Counted from the stretch's first letter, positions 1-7,641 are shown. The stretch: 14,486 nt of DNA from Deltaproteobacteria bacterium (GCA_027297485.1 JAPUHZ010000288.1:1-14486), one strand, 5' to 3'. The notes: generated by a model from the letters alone, not told the origin. Program-made: numbers and translations.

Positions 1-1
1 C

Positions 2-208
2 AATAAACTCAAGAAGGTTCGGAGAAAGATAAAAAGACTCAAACGTCTGACCCGTGAGCTTGCACTAAAGGCAAGTAAAAAGCCGAAGGAGCCGAGTCCC
101 GCGGGGCCGGAAAGTCCAGCCGCCCCGGAGAGTCCGACCGCCCCGGAGAGTACAGCGGCACCCGAGAGTCCACCAGCGCCGGATAGCACACCGGCTGCTT
201 CAAGCTAA
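2..208 (+). CDS. C-terminal fragment of an unrecognised protein with basic helix and hexapeptide-repeat tail
   Basis: An open frame enters from the left edge and ends at TAA 206-208, giving the last 68 residues of a protein whose start lies outside the window. The first 30 or so residues are very rich in Lys and Arg with spaced Leu, as in a basic amphipathic helix (for example KKVRRKIKRLKRL). The rest is a low-complexity tail of five consecutive six-residue units of form P-(E/D)-S-x-x-A (PESPAA, PESPTA, PESTAA, PESPPA, PDSTPA), encoded by five 18-base units at 107-196. Such tails are usually disordered, and basic regions with Pro/Ala-rich tails occur in nucleic-acid-binding and polymer-granule proteins, but no family can be assigned. 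The radical SAM gene starts 10 bases after this stop, so the two may be co-transcribed. Confidence 0.6.
   Translation, partial: NKLKKVRRKIKRLKRLTRELALKASKKPKEPSPAGPESPAAPESPTAPESTAAPESPPAPDSTPAASS
107..196 (+). repeat. Five-unit 18-bp coding tandem repeat
   Basis: Five imperfect 18-base units (107-124, 125-142, 143-160, 161-178, 179-196) begin with CCGGA or CCCGA and keep the reading frame, each encoding P-(E/D)-S-x-x-A. The unit length is a multiple of three, so gain or loss of a unit would change only the tail length. This is an in-gene repeat of the truncated protein at 2-208, with no spacers, so it is not a CRISPR array. Confidence 0.75.
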
Positions 209-218
209 GACTGCTTCT

Positions 219-1292
219 ATGCAAAAACCACTTCCCGCACGTGGTCGTGGATCCGCCTCTAACCCTATCAATCGGTTCGAGGCCGTTGAGTTGGTTCCGG
301 AGCCGGAGGACATCGACGAGGTCTCCTCTCCGATAACTCAGTTTCTGACCGATTCTTCAAAGACTATCATCGCATATAACGAAAGCCCTGATGTTGGCTT
401 TGACGCCAGTATTAATCCTTATCGGGGCTGTGAACACGGATGTATCTATTGTTATGCGCGACCCACTCATGAATATCTCGGTTTCTCGGCCGGGTTAGAT
501 TTTGAAACGAAGATCATGGTGAAAGAGGATGCGCCGGAACTACTCCGCCGGGAACTATCCAGTCCGAAGTGGAAGCCACAGGTCATTGCGATGAGTGGGG
601 TAACAGATTGCTATCAACCCGTGGAAAAAAAGTTGGAGATTACCCGCCGCTGTCTGGAAGTCTTACTGGAATTCCGCAATCCGGTGGTCATTGTCACAAA
701 AAACCATTTGGTCACGCGGGACATCGATGTTTTAAAAAGGCTCGTCCGCTTTCAGTGCGCCGCTGTGATTATCTCTCTCACCACATTGGATGCGAAGCTT
801 TCGGCAACCATGGAACCGCGCGCCTCCAGGCCCGCTCGCCGGATCGCTGCGATTCGTACTCTCTCGGAGGCCGGGATTCCGGTGGGGTATCTGCAAGCGC
901 CTATGATCCCCGCTCTGACCGATTCGGAGGCTCCAGCCATCGCTCAAGCAGCTGCTAAAGCTGGCGCTTCCTTTGCCGGTTATGTTCCCTTGCGCCTGCC
1001 ATTTGTCGTGAAGTCGCTGTTTGAGTCCTGGTTGGAACAGCACTATCCGGATAAGAAAACAAAAGTCTTAAACCGGGTCCGCGCCATCAGGGGTGGTAAA
1101 CTCAACGACCCGAAATTCAGCAGCCGGATGGAAGGTGAGGGGATTTTTGCTGAGCAGATGGCCAAGCTATTCCGAGTAGCGTGTAAAAAGGCGGGTATTC
1201 AAGATAAGCGACCCTGTCTTTCTACGGACCACTTTCGACGTAGGTCGAATGATCAGCTGGTCCTGTTTATGGCAGGAGATTTACGTCCGTGA
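219..1292 (+). CDS. PA0069-family radical SAM protein
   Basis: The 357-residue product carries the radical SAM 4Fe-4S motif C71-x3-C75-x2-C78 inside RGCEHGCIYCYARP, a signature of the PA0069/Rv2578c family, which is related to the spore photoproduct lyase-like group. The cluster binds S-adenosylmethionine to generate a 5'-deoxyadenosyl radical. The reaction of this family is not known to me. Other family hallmarks are the N-terminal GRGSASNPINRFE segment, GLDFETKI after the cluster, MSGVTDCYQPVE in the middle and GYVPLRLP near residue 260. Length and start fit the family. The ATG at 219 lies 10 bases after the upstream stop and has no good ribosome binding site, so translation may be coupled to the upstream gene. 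The protein appears complete and is probably cytoplasmic. Confidence 0.9.
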   Translation: MQKPLPARGRGSASNPINRFEAVELVPEPEDIDEVSSPITQFLTDSSKTIIAYNESPDVGFDASINPYRGCEHGCIYCYARPTHEYLGFSAGLDFETKIMVKEDAPELLRRELSSPKWKPQVIAMSGVTDCYQPVEKKLEITRRCLEVLLEFRNPVVIVTKNHLVTRDIDVLKRLVRFQCAAVIISLTTLDAKLSATMEPRASRPARRIAAIRTLSEAGIPVGYLQAPMIPALTDSEAPAIAQAAAKAGASFAGYVPLRLPFVVKSLFESWLEQHYPDKKTKVLNRVRAIRGGKLNDPKFSSRMEGEGIFAEQMAKLFRVACKKAGIQDKRPCLSTDHFRRRSNDQLVLFMAGDLRP

Positions 1293-1334
1293 TAGTAGGT
1301 TAAAAAATAATAAGTAAGCAGAGGAGGATTTTTT

Positions 1335-1691
1335 ATGGACTTCGTCAGTCTTAATCACAAAATCTCCGAGGCGAAGGATGAGAAAAAGAGAAAGATCAAC
1401 CTGTTTGAAGCAGAAAATTTCCGCTCATGGATGCTCTACTTTGTCCCCGGAGATGGTACGGATATGCACTACCATGCCTCCCCCGAAACCTTTGTGGTAG
1501 TGGAAGGGAAGGCCTCGGTTAAAGGCATCCACGGGGAGGAGAGAATCATTGAGAAGAACGAGGTCGTCTATTTTGCGGCCAAGGACTACTATCAGATTAC
1601 CAATGTCGGGACGGATCCGTTGGTTCTCTTCGGTAATCGCTCCGAGGCCTTTGGCGGTCCTCATGTAAGGTTGCAGGAGAAGACAGCCTAA
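1335..1691 (+). CDS. Small cupin-domain protein
   Basis: The 118-residue protein is a single cupin barrel. The first cupin motif is seen around GTDMHYHASPETFVVVEGK: a His-x-His pair, then a Glu-containing strand and Gly. The second half (EVVYFAAKDYYQITNVGTDPL) matches the second cupin motif with its usual Asn, but the His expected in that motif is replaced by Tyr, so a metal site, if any, would be incomplete. Small cupins of this kind may be isomerases, dioxygenase-like enzymes or ligand-binding proteins, and the substrate cannot be told. A strong ribosome binding site (GAGGAGG at about 1321-1327) sits 8 bases before the ATG and supports the start. It may be cotranscribed with the glutathione transferase gene that follows. 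Confidence 0.85.
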   Translation: MDFVSLNHKISEAKDEKKRKINLFEAENFRSWMLYFVPGDGTDMHYHASPETFVVVEGKASVKGIHGEERIIEKNEVVYFAAKDYYQITNVGTDPLVLFGNRSEAFGGPHVRLQEKTA

Positions 1692-1734
1692 CTGGCTCGG
1701 GATCAGTTAGAGTCAGCACATCCACTATCCGTCC

Positions 1735-2358
1735 ATGATCGACCTCTACACTTGGACTACGCCGAACGGGCGCAAAATATCCGTCATGTTGGAGGAGCTG
1801 GAACTGCCCTATAAGGTCCACACGGTTAATCTCTCCAAAGGAGACCAGTTCAAACCCCAATTTCTTGCTATCAGCCCTAACAACAAGATCCCGGCCATCG
1901 TGGATCGCAACGGGCCCCGCGGGATACCCTATAGTTTGTTTGAGTCAGGTGCGATTCTGATCTATCTCGCGGAGAAGACTGGTAAGTTGATGCCGACGGA
2001 AATACGCGCTCGTTACGACGTCATGCAGTGGCTCATGTTCCAGATGGGTGGTGTGGGCCCGATGTTCGGCCAGGCCCATCACTTCATGGGCTCTGCACTG
2101 GAGAAAGATGCCTACGCCATCGAACGTTTCAGCAAGGAAGTCCGACGTCTTTACGGCGTGATGGAAAGGCGCCTTGCGGAGCAAGAATTTCTTGCCGGCA
2201 AATATTCAATAGCCGACATCGCCACCTTTCCTTGGGTCGCCCGCTACGAGCGGCATCGTATAAGGCTGGAGGATTTTTCCAACGTCAAGCGCTGGTTCGA
2301 TTCCATAGCATCCCGTCCTGCGGTGCAGCGCGGCATGGCCGTCCCGAAGTCGGAATGA
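1735..2358 (+). CDS. YfcG-like glutathione S-transferase / disulfide-bond oxidoreductase
   Basis: The 207-residue product has an N-terminal thioredoxin-like domain (1 to about 85) beginning MIDLYTWTTPNGRK and a helical C-terminal domain. It closely resembles E. coli YfcG (Nu-class GST), sharing FLAISPNNKIPAIVD, the ESGAILIYLAEKTG segment that binds the glutathione gamma-glutamyl moiety, the GGVGPMFGQ.HHF loop, and the SIADIATFPWV motif of the C-terminal domain. Thr9 and Asn11 fall at the YfcG positions that replace the usual catalytic Tyr/Ser/Cys of other GSTs. Family members reduce disulfides with glutathione, often with poor classical transferase activity. The ATG at 1735 aligns with the YfcG N terminus, although no clear ribosome binding site precedes it. 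Its presence suggests that the host makes or meets glutathione. Confidence 0.88.
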   Translation: MIDLYTWTTPNGRKISVMLEELELPYKVHTVNLSKGDQFKPQFLAISPNNKIPAIVDRNGPRGIPYSLFESGAILIYLAEKTGKLMPTEIRARYDVMQWLMFQMGGVGPMFGQAHHFMGSALEKDAYAIERFSKEVRRLYGVMERRLAEQEFLAGKYSIADIATFPWVARYERHRIRLEDFSNVKRWFDSIASRPAVQRGMAVPKSE

Positions 2359-2433
2359 TTTTTCGCTTTTTTTCCCAGAGAGGAGAATCGTAGTTCCTCA
2401 ACAGAATATGCCAGGCTTCAGGTAGAACATCCC

Positions 2434-3519
2434 ATGCGAATCATTGACATTGATGGCCACGTACGGGAGGCCGACGATCTTTGGGAGCGCTATTTAGAGC
2501 CTCCTTTCCGTGCCAGCGCCCCAAGGATTCAGAGAGTAGCCAACGGGCAGTCTCTTTTCCTTTTAGAGGGGGACCGATATCACCGTAAACCGGACGAGAC
2601 CCCTTTTGAGACTAGGCGTGACGGTGCTCCGGCCAACCCCAACCGGGAGCGGGCAATGGACCCCGTAGGCAGACTCAAGGACATGGACTCTGAAGGAATC
2701 GAGTGCTCATTGCTTTTTCCTTCGGCGGGGCTTTACCTGCCATCGGTTGAGAAAGAACCCTACGCTGTGGCGCTTTGCCGAGCCTACAACAACTGGCTCT
2801 TTGATTATTGTCGTGCCAATCCCAGGCGTCTACTGGGCGTCGGGGTTATTCCGGTTCAGGACCTCAATGCGGCGGTGGAGGAAACCCGTCGGGTGGTGTT
2901 GGAGCTGGGATTCAAGGGGGTCTTCGTACGACCGAATCCGGTCATGGGGCGTACTCTCGATAACCCCCTGTATGATCCTCTCTACAAGGTTATCCAGGAG
3001 CTGGGGATTCCCCTGATGATCCATGAAGGTTCAGGAGCATATCTCCCAACCGCCGGCGTGGACCGTTTCGCCGGCAGTTGGTTTTTCACCCATACTATCT
3101 CCCATCCCTTCGAGCAGATGCTTGCCTGCTTAAGCCTTATAGGTAAGGGAGTGCTGGAAAGGTTTCCTCAACTGAAGGTAGTCTTCCTAGAGTCAGGAGC
3201 CGGTTGGCTCCCCTACTGGCTGTGGCGCATGGACGAGCATTACGAAATTCTTCCGTTCCAGGTTCCTTGGCTCAAGATGAAGCCGAGCGAATATTTCAGG
3301 CGGCAGTGTTACATCTCATGCGAAGTTGACGAGGACAATCTGGGAGATACTGTTCGAGCCGTTGGTGAGGACCGAATCCTATTTGCATCCGATTATCCCC
3401 ATTGGGATGCAGTATTTCCTGGTGCTCCCAAGGCGCTTCTCGACAGGACTGACATCAGCGGAGATGCTAAGAAAAAGATTATGGGTGAAAACGCCCTACG
3501 ACTTCTGGGTCTGGAGTGA
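2434..3519 (+). CDS. Amidohydrolase-2 (ACMSD-like) family metal-dependent hydrolase/decarboxylase
   Basis: The 361-residue TIM-barrel protein belongs to the amidohydrolase-2 family, which includes ACMSD, gamma-resorcylate and related decarboxylases and hydratases. The N terminus MRIIDIDGHVRE carries the D7-x-H9 variant of the usual HxH metal motif. Further likely active-site residues are His197 (MIHEG), His224 (TISHPFEQ), Glu253 (FLESGAGWLPYW) and Asp320 in SDYPHWD. The DYPHWD plus GENALRLLGL ending is typical and shows an intact C terminus. Family members cleave C-C or C-N bonds of aromatic or cyclic acids with one Zn or Mn ion. The substrate cannot be inferred. A second decarboxylase family (UbiD) lies about 7 kb downstream. 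The start is chosen from the family N terminus and the preceding ribosome binding site is weak. Confidence 0.88.
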   Translation: MRIIDIDGHVREADDLWERYLEPPFRASAPRIQRVANGQSLFLLEGDRYHRKPDETPFETRRDGAPANPNRERAMDPVGRLKDMDSEGIECSLLFPSAGLYLPSVEKEPYAVALCRAYNNWLFDYCRANPRRLLGVGVIPVQDLNAAVEETRRVVLELGFKGVFVRPNPVMGRTLDNPLYDPLYKVIQELGIPLMIHEGSGAYLPTAGVDRFAGSWFFTHTISHPFEQMLACLSLIGKGVLERFPQLKVVFLESGAGWLPYWLWRMDEHYEILPFQVPWLKMKPSEYFRRQCYISCEVDEDNLGDTVRAVGEDRILFASDYPHWDAVFPGAPKALLDRTDISGDAKKKIMGENALRLLGLE

Positions 3520-3525
3520 AGATCA

Positions 3526-3563
3526 CGCCCGACATTAAGAGGACTTAAAACGGCGGCTTTTTT
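3526..3563 (+). terminator. Possible weak Rho-independent terminator after the amidohydrolase gene
   Basis: Between the amidohydrolase stop and the convergent VOC pseudogene is an inner hairpin TTAAG (3535-3539) / CTTAA (3544-3548) with loop AGGA. It is flanked by outer CGCC (3526-3529) / GGCG (3552-3555), followed two bases later by six T residues (3558-3563). The stem is interrupted and partly AT-rich, so the assignment is tentative. Confidence 0.35.
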
Positions 3564-3911
3564 CAATCGCAGTAAAACTCCACGCAATATCCATTGGGAT
3601 CGGAAAAGTAAATAGCGCTCCTACCTCGCCGGCCCTCAATCTCGACTCGGTTTTCCTTGAGTTTTTTCTCGGTTTTCTTAAGAGAGGCCTTTGAGACTAA
3701 AGCCAAAGTGATCTAGGGCTTGAGTCACGGTGATTTTCTTATTGCTCTTTACAAAGCCCAGGAGATCATTTCCGCCGGGCGAGCGGAGAAAAATCATTTT
3801 GGGTGCAACCCGAAAGGCAACTTTTAAACCCAATACCCCCGTGTAGAAACGTTCGGTTTTCTTAAGGTCGCGGGTCTTGAGTGAGATATGACGCAGTCCC
3901 GTATTTGGCAT
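3563..3911 (-). pseudogene. Glyoxalase/VOC-superfamily protein gene split by a one-base frameshift
   Basis: The ATG at 3911 opens a frame of 77 codons (MPNTGLRHISLKTRDLKKTE...) typical of the VOC superfamily N-terminal half, with a putative metal His8 and a second His68 in DHFGFSLK, ending at TAA 3678-3680. The missing C-terminal half is present immediately downstream in another frame: after LK the sequence continues KASLKKTEKKLKENRVEIEG, then RSAIYFSDPNGYCVEFYCD, and stops at TGA 3563-3565. DPNGY.VEFY is the canonical VOC C-terminal motif. The total span of 349 bases is 3n+1, so one extra base near 3687-3692 (AAAGG on the coding strand instead of AAGG) explains the break. The restored protein would have 115 residues, a normal VOC length. 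It may be a recent pseudogene or a sequencing/assembly indel. No clear ribosome binding site precedes the ATG. Confidence 0.8.
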
Positions 3912-3984
3912 AGACTACGCAACTATACATCGGCACTCACACGGGATTCAACGGGTGCTATCTTTATCCCCATTGATTCAATGT

Positions 3985-4132
3985 AAACCCCGCCTCTTGA
4001 GGCGGGCACAAAGCCGATGGGGTTTCCAAAGGGGAGAAGCGGCAGCTCTCACCTTTGGTCGAACACGGGGAATCAAACCCCGTGTTCGATATAACTTGAT
4101 TTTGCCCGCCAGTTTCGGAACGTAAAGGGCGG
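3985..4132 (-). other. Structured intergenic element with nested and alternative inverted repeats (candidate structured RNA or palindromic repeat)
   Basis: In the 270-base gap between lspA and the VOC gene, both on the minus strand, several inverted repeats interlock. A perfect 12-bp stem with 7-base loop lies at 4059-4070/4078-4089. Directly abutting it is a 7-bp stem CCAAAGG/CCTTTGG (4026-4032/4052-4058), continued inside by GAG/CTC and AGC/GCT around a GGCA loop. Both are enclosed by GGCGGGCA plus AAA (4001-4012, one bulged C) pairing with TTTTGCCCGCC (4100-4110). The same CCCGCC strand can instead pair with the GGCGGG of the hairpin at 3989-4006, and GGCGG at 4106-4110 can also pair with CCGCC at 4128-4132 (minus-strand reading). 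A separate 13-base palindrome (CATTGATTCAATG) lies at 3971-3983. The pairings are read directly from sequence; any regulatory role is inference. Confidence 0.55.
3989..4006 (-). terminator. GC-rich hairpin, possible terminator after ileS-lspA
   Basis: A perfect 8-bp stem CCCGCCTC/GAGGCGGG with a 2-base centre is followed on the minus strand by GTTT. The stem is strong but the T tract is only three bases, so this would be a weak Rho-independent terminator. It lies about 175 bases beyond the lspA stop and upstream of the VOC reading frame. Its 5' arm on the minus strand is also the 3' strand of the stem that closes the larger structured element. Confidence 0.4.
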
Positions 4133-4181
4133 TACAGACGTTTACTGCATTACAAATAATGGGCCTACCAGGGGTGATAGA

Positions 4182-4685
4182 TCATTCCCCCGATTGTGCA
4201 AAGGGATCGTCGCCTTTGGAAATAATCAGACGATAAAGGGTTAATATAACCCCCGAAGTAATAAAGCTATCTGCAAAATTGAAGGCGGGCCAATGGTATC
4301 TGGACCAGTAAAAGTCTAAAAAGTCGATCACCTCTCCGTAGAAGACACGATCGATGAGGTTTGCTATAGCTCCACCTAGGATAAAGGTGAGGGCTATGAT
4401 CATTCCGTTCTCCCTTTCAGGTAACTTTCTAAGCATCATCACAATGAAGCCGATGGCCAAGATAGAAAAAATAATGAGGAAGAAAAAACGGAAGGTCTCA
4501 TGGGTCTCGGCAAAGAGGCCGAAGGCAGCCCCTTTGTTGCGGATATAGGTCAAGCTGAACAAGCCGTCGATCACTGGAATCGAGTGGTGGAGAGGGATGG
4601 TGCGATTGACAATAATCTTGGATGCCTGATCCAGGAGAACAATAAAAAGAAGCAGGCTAGAGACGAGTTTGCTCTTCGCGGTCAA
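4182..4685 (-). CDS. lspA: Lipoprotein signal peptidase (signal peptidase II)
   Basis: The 167-residue inner-membrane aspartic protease removes signal peptides from diacylglyceryl-modified prolipoproteins. It has four predicted membrane segments: about 8-25 (with Asp19 in LLDQASK), 65-86, 94-110 and 140-156. The two catalytic aspartates lie in the family boxes: Asp112 in GGAIANLIDRV and Asp139 in FNFADSFI. The NKGAAFG motif at about 50-56 is also present. The gene starts with TTG, and its first bases overlap the ileS stop (TTGA at 4682-4685), so translation is almost certainly coupled to ileS. The TTG start gives an N terminus of normal length before the first membrane segment, and there is no strong ribosome binding site. 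Length and motifs indicate a complete, functional gene. Confidence 0.96.
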   Translation of the reverse strand: MTAKSKLVSSLLLFIVLLDQASKIIVNRTIPLHHSIPVIDGLFSLTYIRNKGAAFGLFAETHETFRFFFLIIFSILAIGFIVMMLRKLPERENGMIIALTFILGGAIANLIDRVFYGEVIDFLDFYWSRYHWPAFNFADSFITSGVILTLYRLIISKGDDPFAQSGE

Positions 4686-7588
4686 GATGGCACCAAGGAT
4701 CTCAGGACCCGGGAACAGCGGGGACAGACCGTTGGGTGATCCGAATCCTTACCTACATCTTTGTTATATTTCCAGCAGCGCTCACACTTTTGACCATCGG
4801 CCCTGAAGACCTCAATACGGCCACCGAGGATAGGGCTAAAGTACCGGATTCCCATGTTACGAACTCCACTACTATCCATCGGTCCGATTGGTTCCCATAC
4901 TCCTTCTTTGACTTTGAGAGCATCCTCAGTCTGCCATGACGGATCTGCTTTCCCAATTTCCACTTGGGAGACAATAGAAGTATCATCCCATCTTATTTTC
5001 CTGTCAGTTATGAGGGTAGGGTGTAGTGGTTCTTTCTTATAAGCGTCTGGATAAAGACTGACCTTAGCATCAAGTGAATGCCCGATATTACCGTTGTTCC
5101 TGGCCGCCTCCAGGGCCTTGAGTATTTCACCCCTGATCTTAAATATTTCCTCCCACTTGTTCCCGAGTTCTTCATCAGTGAGGTCCTTGTCCGGAGAGGG
5201 GATTTGAGACAAAAGAACACTTTCCGGTCGACGACCGTTCTGCGGCATGTAATTCCAGATCTCCTCCGCTGTGAAGGAGAGAATAGGTGCCATGAGATGG
5301 ACCAGGACCTCTAGGATCCGGTGCAGGGTCGTTTGAGCAGACCTTCTCTCTTTAGAATTCGCTCCTTCGCAATACAGGCGGTCTTTGACTATGTCTAGAT
5401 AAAGGGAGCTGAGATCAATGCTGCAGAAGTTGTTCAGGCTGTGATAGACGATGTGGAACTCAAATCGCTCAAAGGCCTCACGACACCTGGCGAGGAGCTT
5501 TTGCGTCCGATGGAGGACCCACCGGTCCAGCTCGTCAAGATCGCCATGCTGGACAGCATCTTTTTCCGGACTGAAATCGTAAAGATTGCTGATTAGAAAC
5601 CGGGAAGTATTCCTTAACCTCCGGTAAGCCTCTACCAGCCGGTTCAGTATCTCGTCTGATATCCGTACGTCCTCCCGGTAGTCCTCGGCCGCAACCCAAA
5701 GCCTTAAGATTTCTGCCCCGTACCTCTTCATAATCTCCTGAGGCGCAATGACATTTCCCAGGGACTTCGACATCTTCCGTCCCTTGCCGTCGAGCGTGAA
5801 CCCATGTGTGAGTACACTCTTATAAGGGGGTCGCCCTCGTGTGGCCACGGAGGTGAGAAGCGCGGTGTGAAACCAACCTCGATGCTGATCACTTCCCTCC
5901 AAATAAAGATCCGATCTGTCTCCAAGCTGGGAATTTGCCTCAACCACCGCAGCGTGACTCACCCCAGAGTCAAACCACACGTCCAGGATATCCTCTTCTT
6001 TTGAAAAATCCTTGCCGCCGCACCCAGGACAGTGTATCCCGGCCGGCATAAGCTCAGCAGGACGGCGAACAAACCAGGCGTCTGAACCCTCCTGGAGAAA
6101 AATAGAAGCGACGTGACTGCAGACCTTCTCGCTTAGCAGAGCTTGCTGGCACTGGATGCAGTAAAAAACAGGAATGGGTACACCCCAGGAGCGCTGACGT
6201 GAGATGCACCAGTCCGGTCTGCTCTCCAACATGCCGCGAATACGCTCACGCCCCCATGGAGGAATCCAGGCGACTTGACCAACAGCCTCTAGGGCCAGGC
6301 GCCGTAAGCCGTTCTTCTCCATCGAGATGAACCACTGCTCGGTAGCCCGGAAGATGACAGGTTTTTTACAGCGCCAGCAGTGGGGATAGCTGTGAGTCAG
6401 CTTTTCCTCTTTAAGAAGGGCCTTTTTATCGAGGAGCTTCTGAACGATTTTACGGTCAGCCTTAAAGACCACTTCTCCTGCCAAATCACCGGCCTCCGGA
6501 GTAAACCTTCCCTCTGAGTCCACCGGGGCGGAAACCTCGAGCCCATAGCGCTGTCCGACCTCGTAGTCTTCGTGTCCGTGACCTGGCGCGATGTGAACGC
6601 AGCCAGTGCCTTGGTCTTGGGTAACAAATTCGCCTAGGATGACCTTCACCTCACGCTCTATCCAGGGGTGGAGGCAGAGAATCCCCTCTAACTCCACCCC
6701 GGAATATGTCCCAGGCGTCACTTCATAATCGCCTTCTTTAAACCCAAATGTTTTCATTAGGGGGGGAATGAGTTCCTGGTTTAGGACGAGTTCCCCGGCT
6801 GGCGTCTGCACGACCCTGTACATGAAGCGCGGATGGACAGCAATCGCCTGGTTGGCTGGAAGGGTCCAGGGAGTGGTGGTCCAGATAACAAAATGAGTTC
6901 CTTTGGCTGGATCTAGAGAAAATTTCCCATTTGGGTCCTTTACCGGAAACATCACATAGATCGACGGAGAAGTATGCTCTTCATACTCCACCTCCGCCTC
7001 GGCCAAGGCCGTGACGCAGGAGGTACACCAGTGAACCGGCTTTTTTTTGCGGTAAAGGGAACCGGCGGAAATGAATTTTCCGAATTCGCGGATCTCCGCT
7101 GCCTCATACGCGTAATCGATAGTGCGGTAGGGGTTTTCCCAATCCCCCAGCACCCCCAGCCTTTTAAATTCCTCCCTCTGGATAGAGATGTATTTTTCCG
7201 CATACTCTCTGCAGAGGTAGCGGATCTCCGACTTGCTTAGCGTTTTTTTCTTTGCCCTGCCGATATTTTTCTCTACCTGGAGCTCGATCGGCAGGCCATG
7301 GCAATCCCAACCGGGTATGTACGGGGCCAAAAATCCCGTCATATTCTTGTACTTGACAATGAGGTCTTTGAGGGTCTTATTCAGGGCGTGACCCAGATGG
7401 ATGTTGCCATTGGCATAGGGAGGGCCGTCGTGAAGGATATATTTCTTTTTTCCCTTGTTGGCCTCAAGGATTTTAAAGTATAGGTTCCCGCGCTCCCACT
7501 TTTCCACTTGAAGGGGTTCGTTTTGAGGGAGATTGGCGCGCATAGGGAAGCGCGTCTTGGGAAGATTCAGCGTCTCTTTGTAATCCAT
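4682..7588 (-). CDS. ileS: Isoleucyl-tRNA synthetase
   Basis: This 968-residue class I aminoacyl-tRNA synthetase charges tRNA-Ile in the cytoplasm. The class I signatures are HLGH at 64-67 (in PYANGNIHLGHALN) and KMSKS at 605-609 (GRKMSKSLGN). The CP1 editing domain in between carries the GHGHEDYEVG motif, used to hydrolyse mischarged Val-tRNA. GWDCHGLPIELQVEK and DVWFDSGVSH are typical IleRS blocks. The C terminus has the zinc-binding knuckles of the bacterial type, Cys935-x2-Cys938 and Cys955-x2-Cys958. Length is normal for bacterial type 1 IleRS. The ATG at 7588 fits the family start (DYKETLNLPKTRFPMRA) although no clear ribosome binding site precedes it. A small metalloprotease gene lies 53 bases upstream on the same strand and lspA overlaps the 3' end. 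Confidence 0.98.
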   Translation of the reverse strand: MDYKETLNLPKTRFPMRANLPQNEPLQVEKWERGNLYFKILEANKGKKKYILHDGPPYANGNIHLGHALNKTLKDLIVKYKNMTGFLAPYIPGWDCHGLPIELQVEKNIGRAKKKTLSKSEIRYLCREYAEKYISIQREEFKRLGVLGDWENPYRTIDYAYEAAEIREFGKFISAGSLYRKKKPVHWCTSCVTALAEAEVEYEEHTSPSIYVMFPVKDPNGKFSLDPAKGTHFVIWTTTPWTLPANQAIAVHPRFMYRVVQTPAGELVLNQELIPPLMKTFGFKEGDYEVTPGTYSGVELEGILCLHPWIEREVKVILGEFVTQDQGTGCVHIAPGHGHEDYEVGQRYGLEVSAPVDSEGRFTPEAGDLAGEVVFKADRKIVQKLLDKKALLKEEKLTHSYPHCWRCKKPVIFRATEQWFISMEKNGLRRLALEAVGQVAWIPPWGRERIRGMLESRPDWCISRQRSWGVPIPVFYCIQCQQALLSEKVCSHVASIFLQEGSDAWFVRRPAELMPAGIHCPGCGGKDFSKEEDILDVWFDSGVSHAAVVEANSQLGDRSDLYLEGSDQHRGWFHTALLTSVATRGRPPYKSVLTHGFTLDGKGRKMSKSLGNVIAPQEIMKRYGAEILRLWVAAEDYREDVRISDEILNRLVEAYRRLRNTSRFLISNLYDFSPEKDAVQHGDLDELDRWVLHRTQKLLARCREAFERFEFHIVYHSLNNFCSIDLSSLYLDIVKDRLYCEGANSKERRSAQTTLHRILEVLVHLMAPILSFTAEEIWNYMPQNGRRPESVLLSQIPSPDKDLTDEELGNKWEEIFKIRGEILKALEAARNNGNIGHSLDAKVSLYPDAYKKEPLHPTLITDRKIRWDDTSIVSQVEIGKADPSWQTEDALKVKEGVWEPIGPMDSSGVRNMGIRYFSPILGGRIEVFRADGQKCERCWKYNKDVGKDSDHPTVCPRCSRVLRSLVPS

Positions 7589-7641
7589 GGATAGTAAGAA
7601 AGGGAAGAGCAGATAAGGGCGAGGCTCTTCCAGGTAAAGAT

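Noticed and set aside
107..196. Short direct repeats as a possible CRISPR array
   Set aside because: The units are contiguous 18-base in-frame coding repeats without spacers.
39..224. A minus-strand open frame opposite the truncated repeat-tail gene
   Set aside because: The plus-strand frame runs open from the window edge with regular in-frame hexapeptide repeats and sits just before the radical SAM gene, so it is the better coding candidate.
4056..4110. A complete tRNA or tmRNA gene
   Set aside because: The acceptor-like strands abut the T-arm-like stem directly, leaving no D or anticodon arms, and the loop lacks the invariant C56.
7589..7641. A T-box leader before ileS
   Set aside because: Only 53 bases separate ileS from the upstream gene and no T-box or specifier hairpin is visible.
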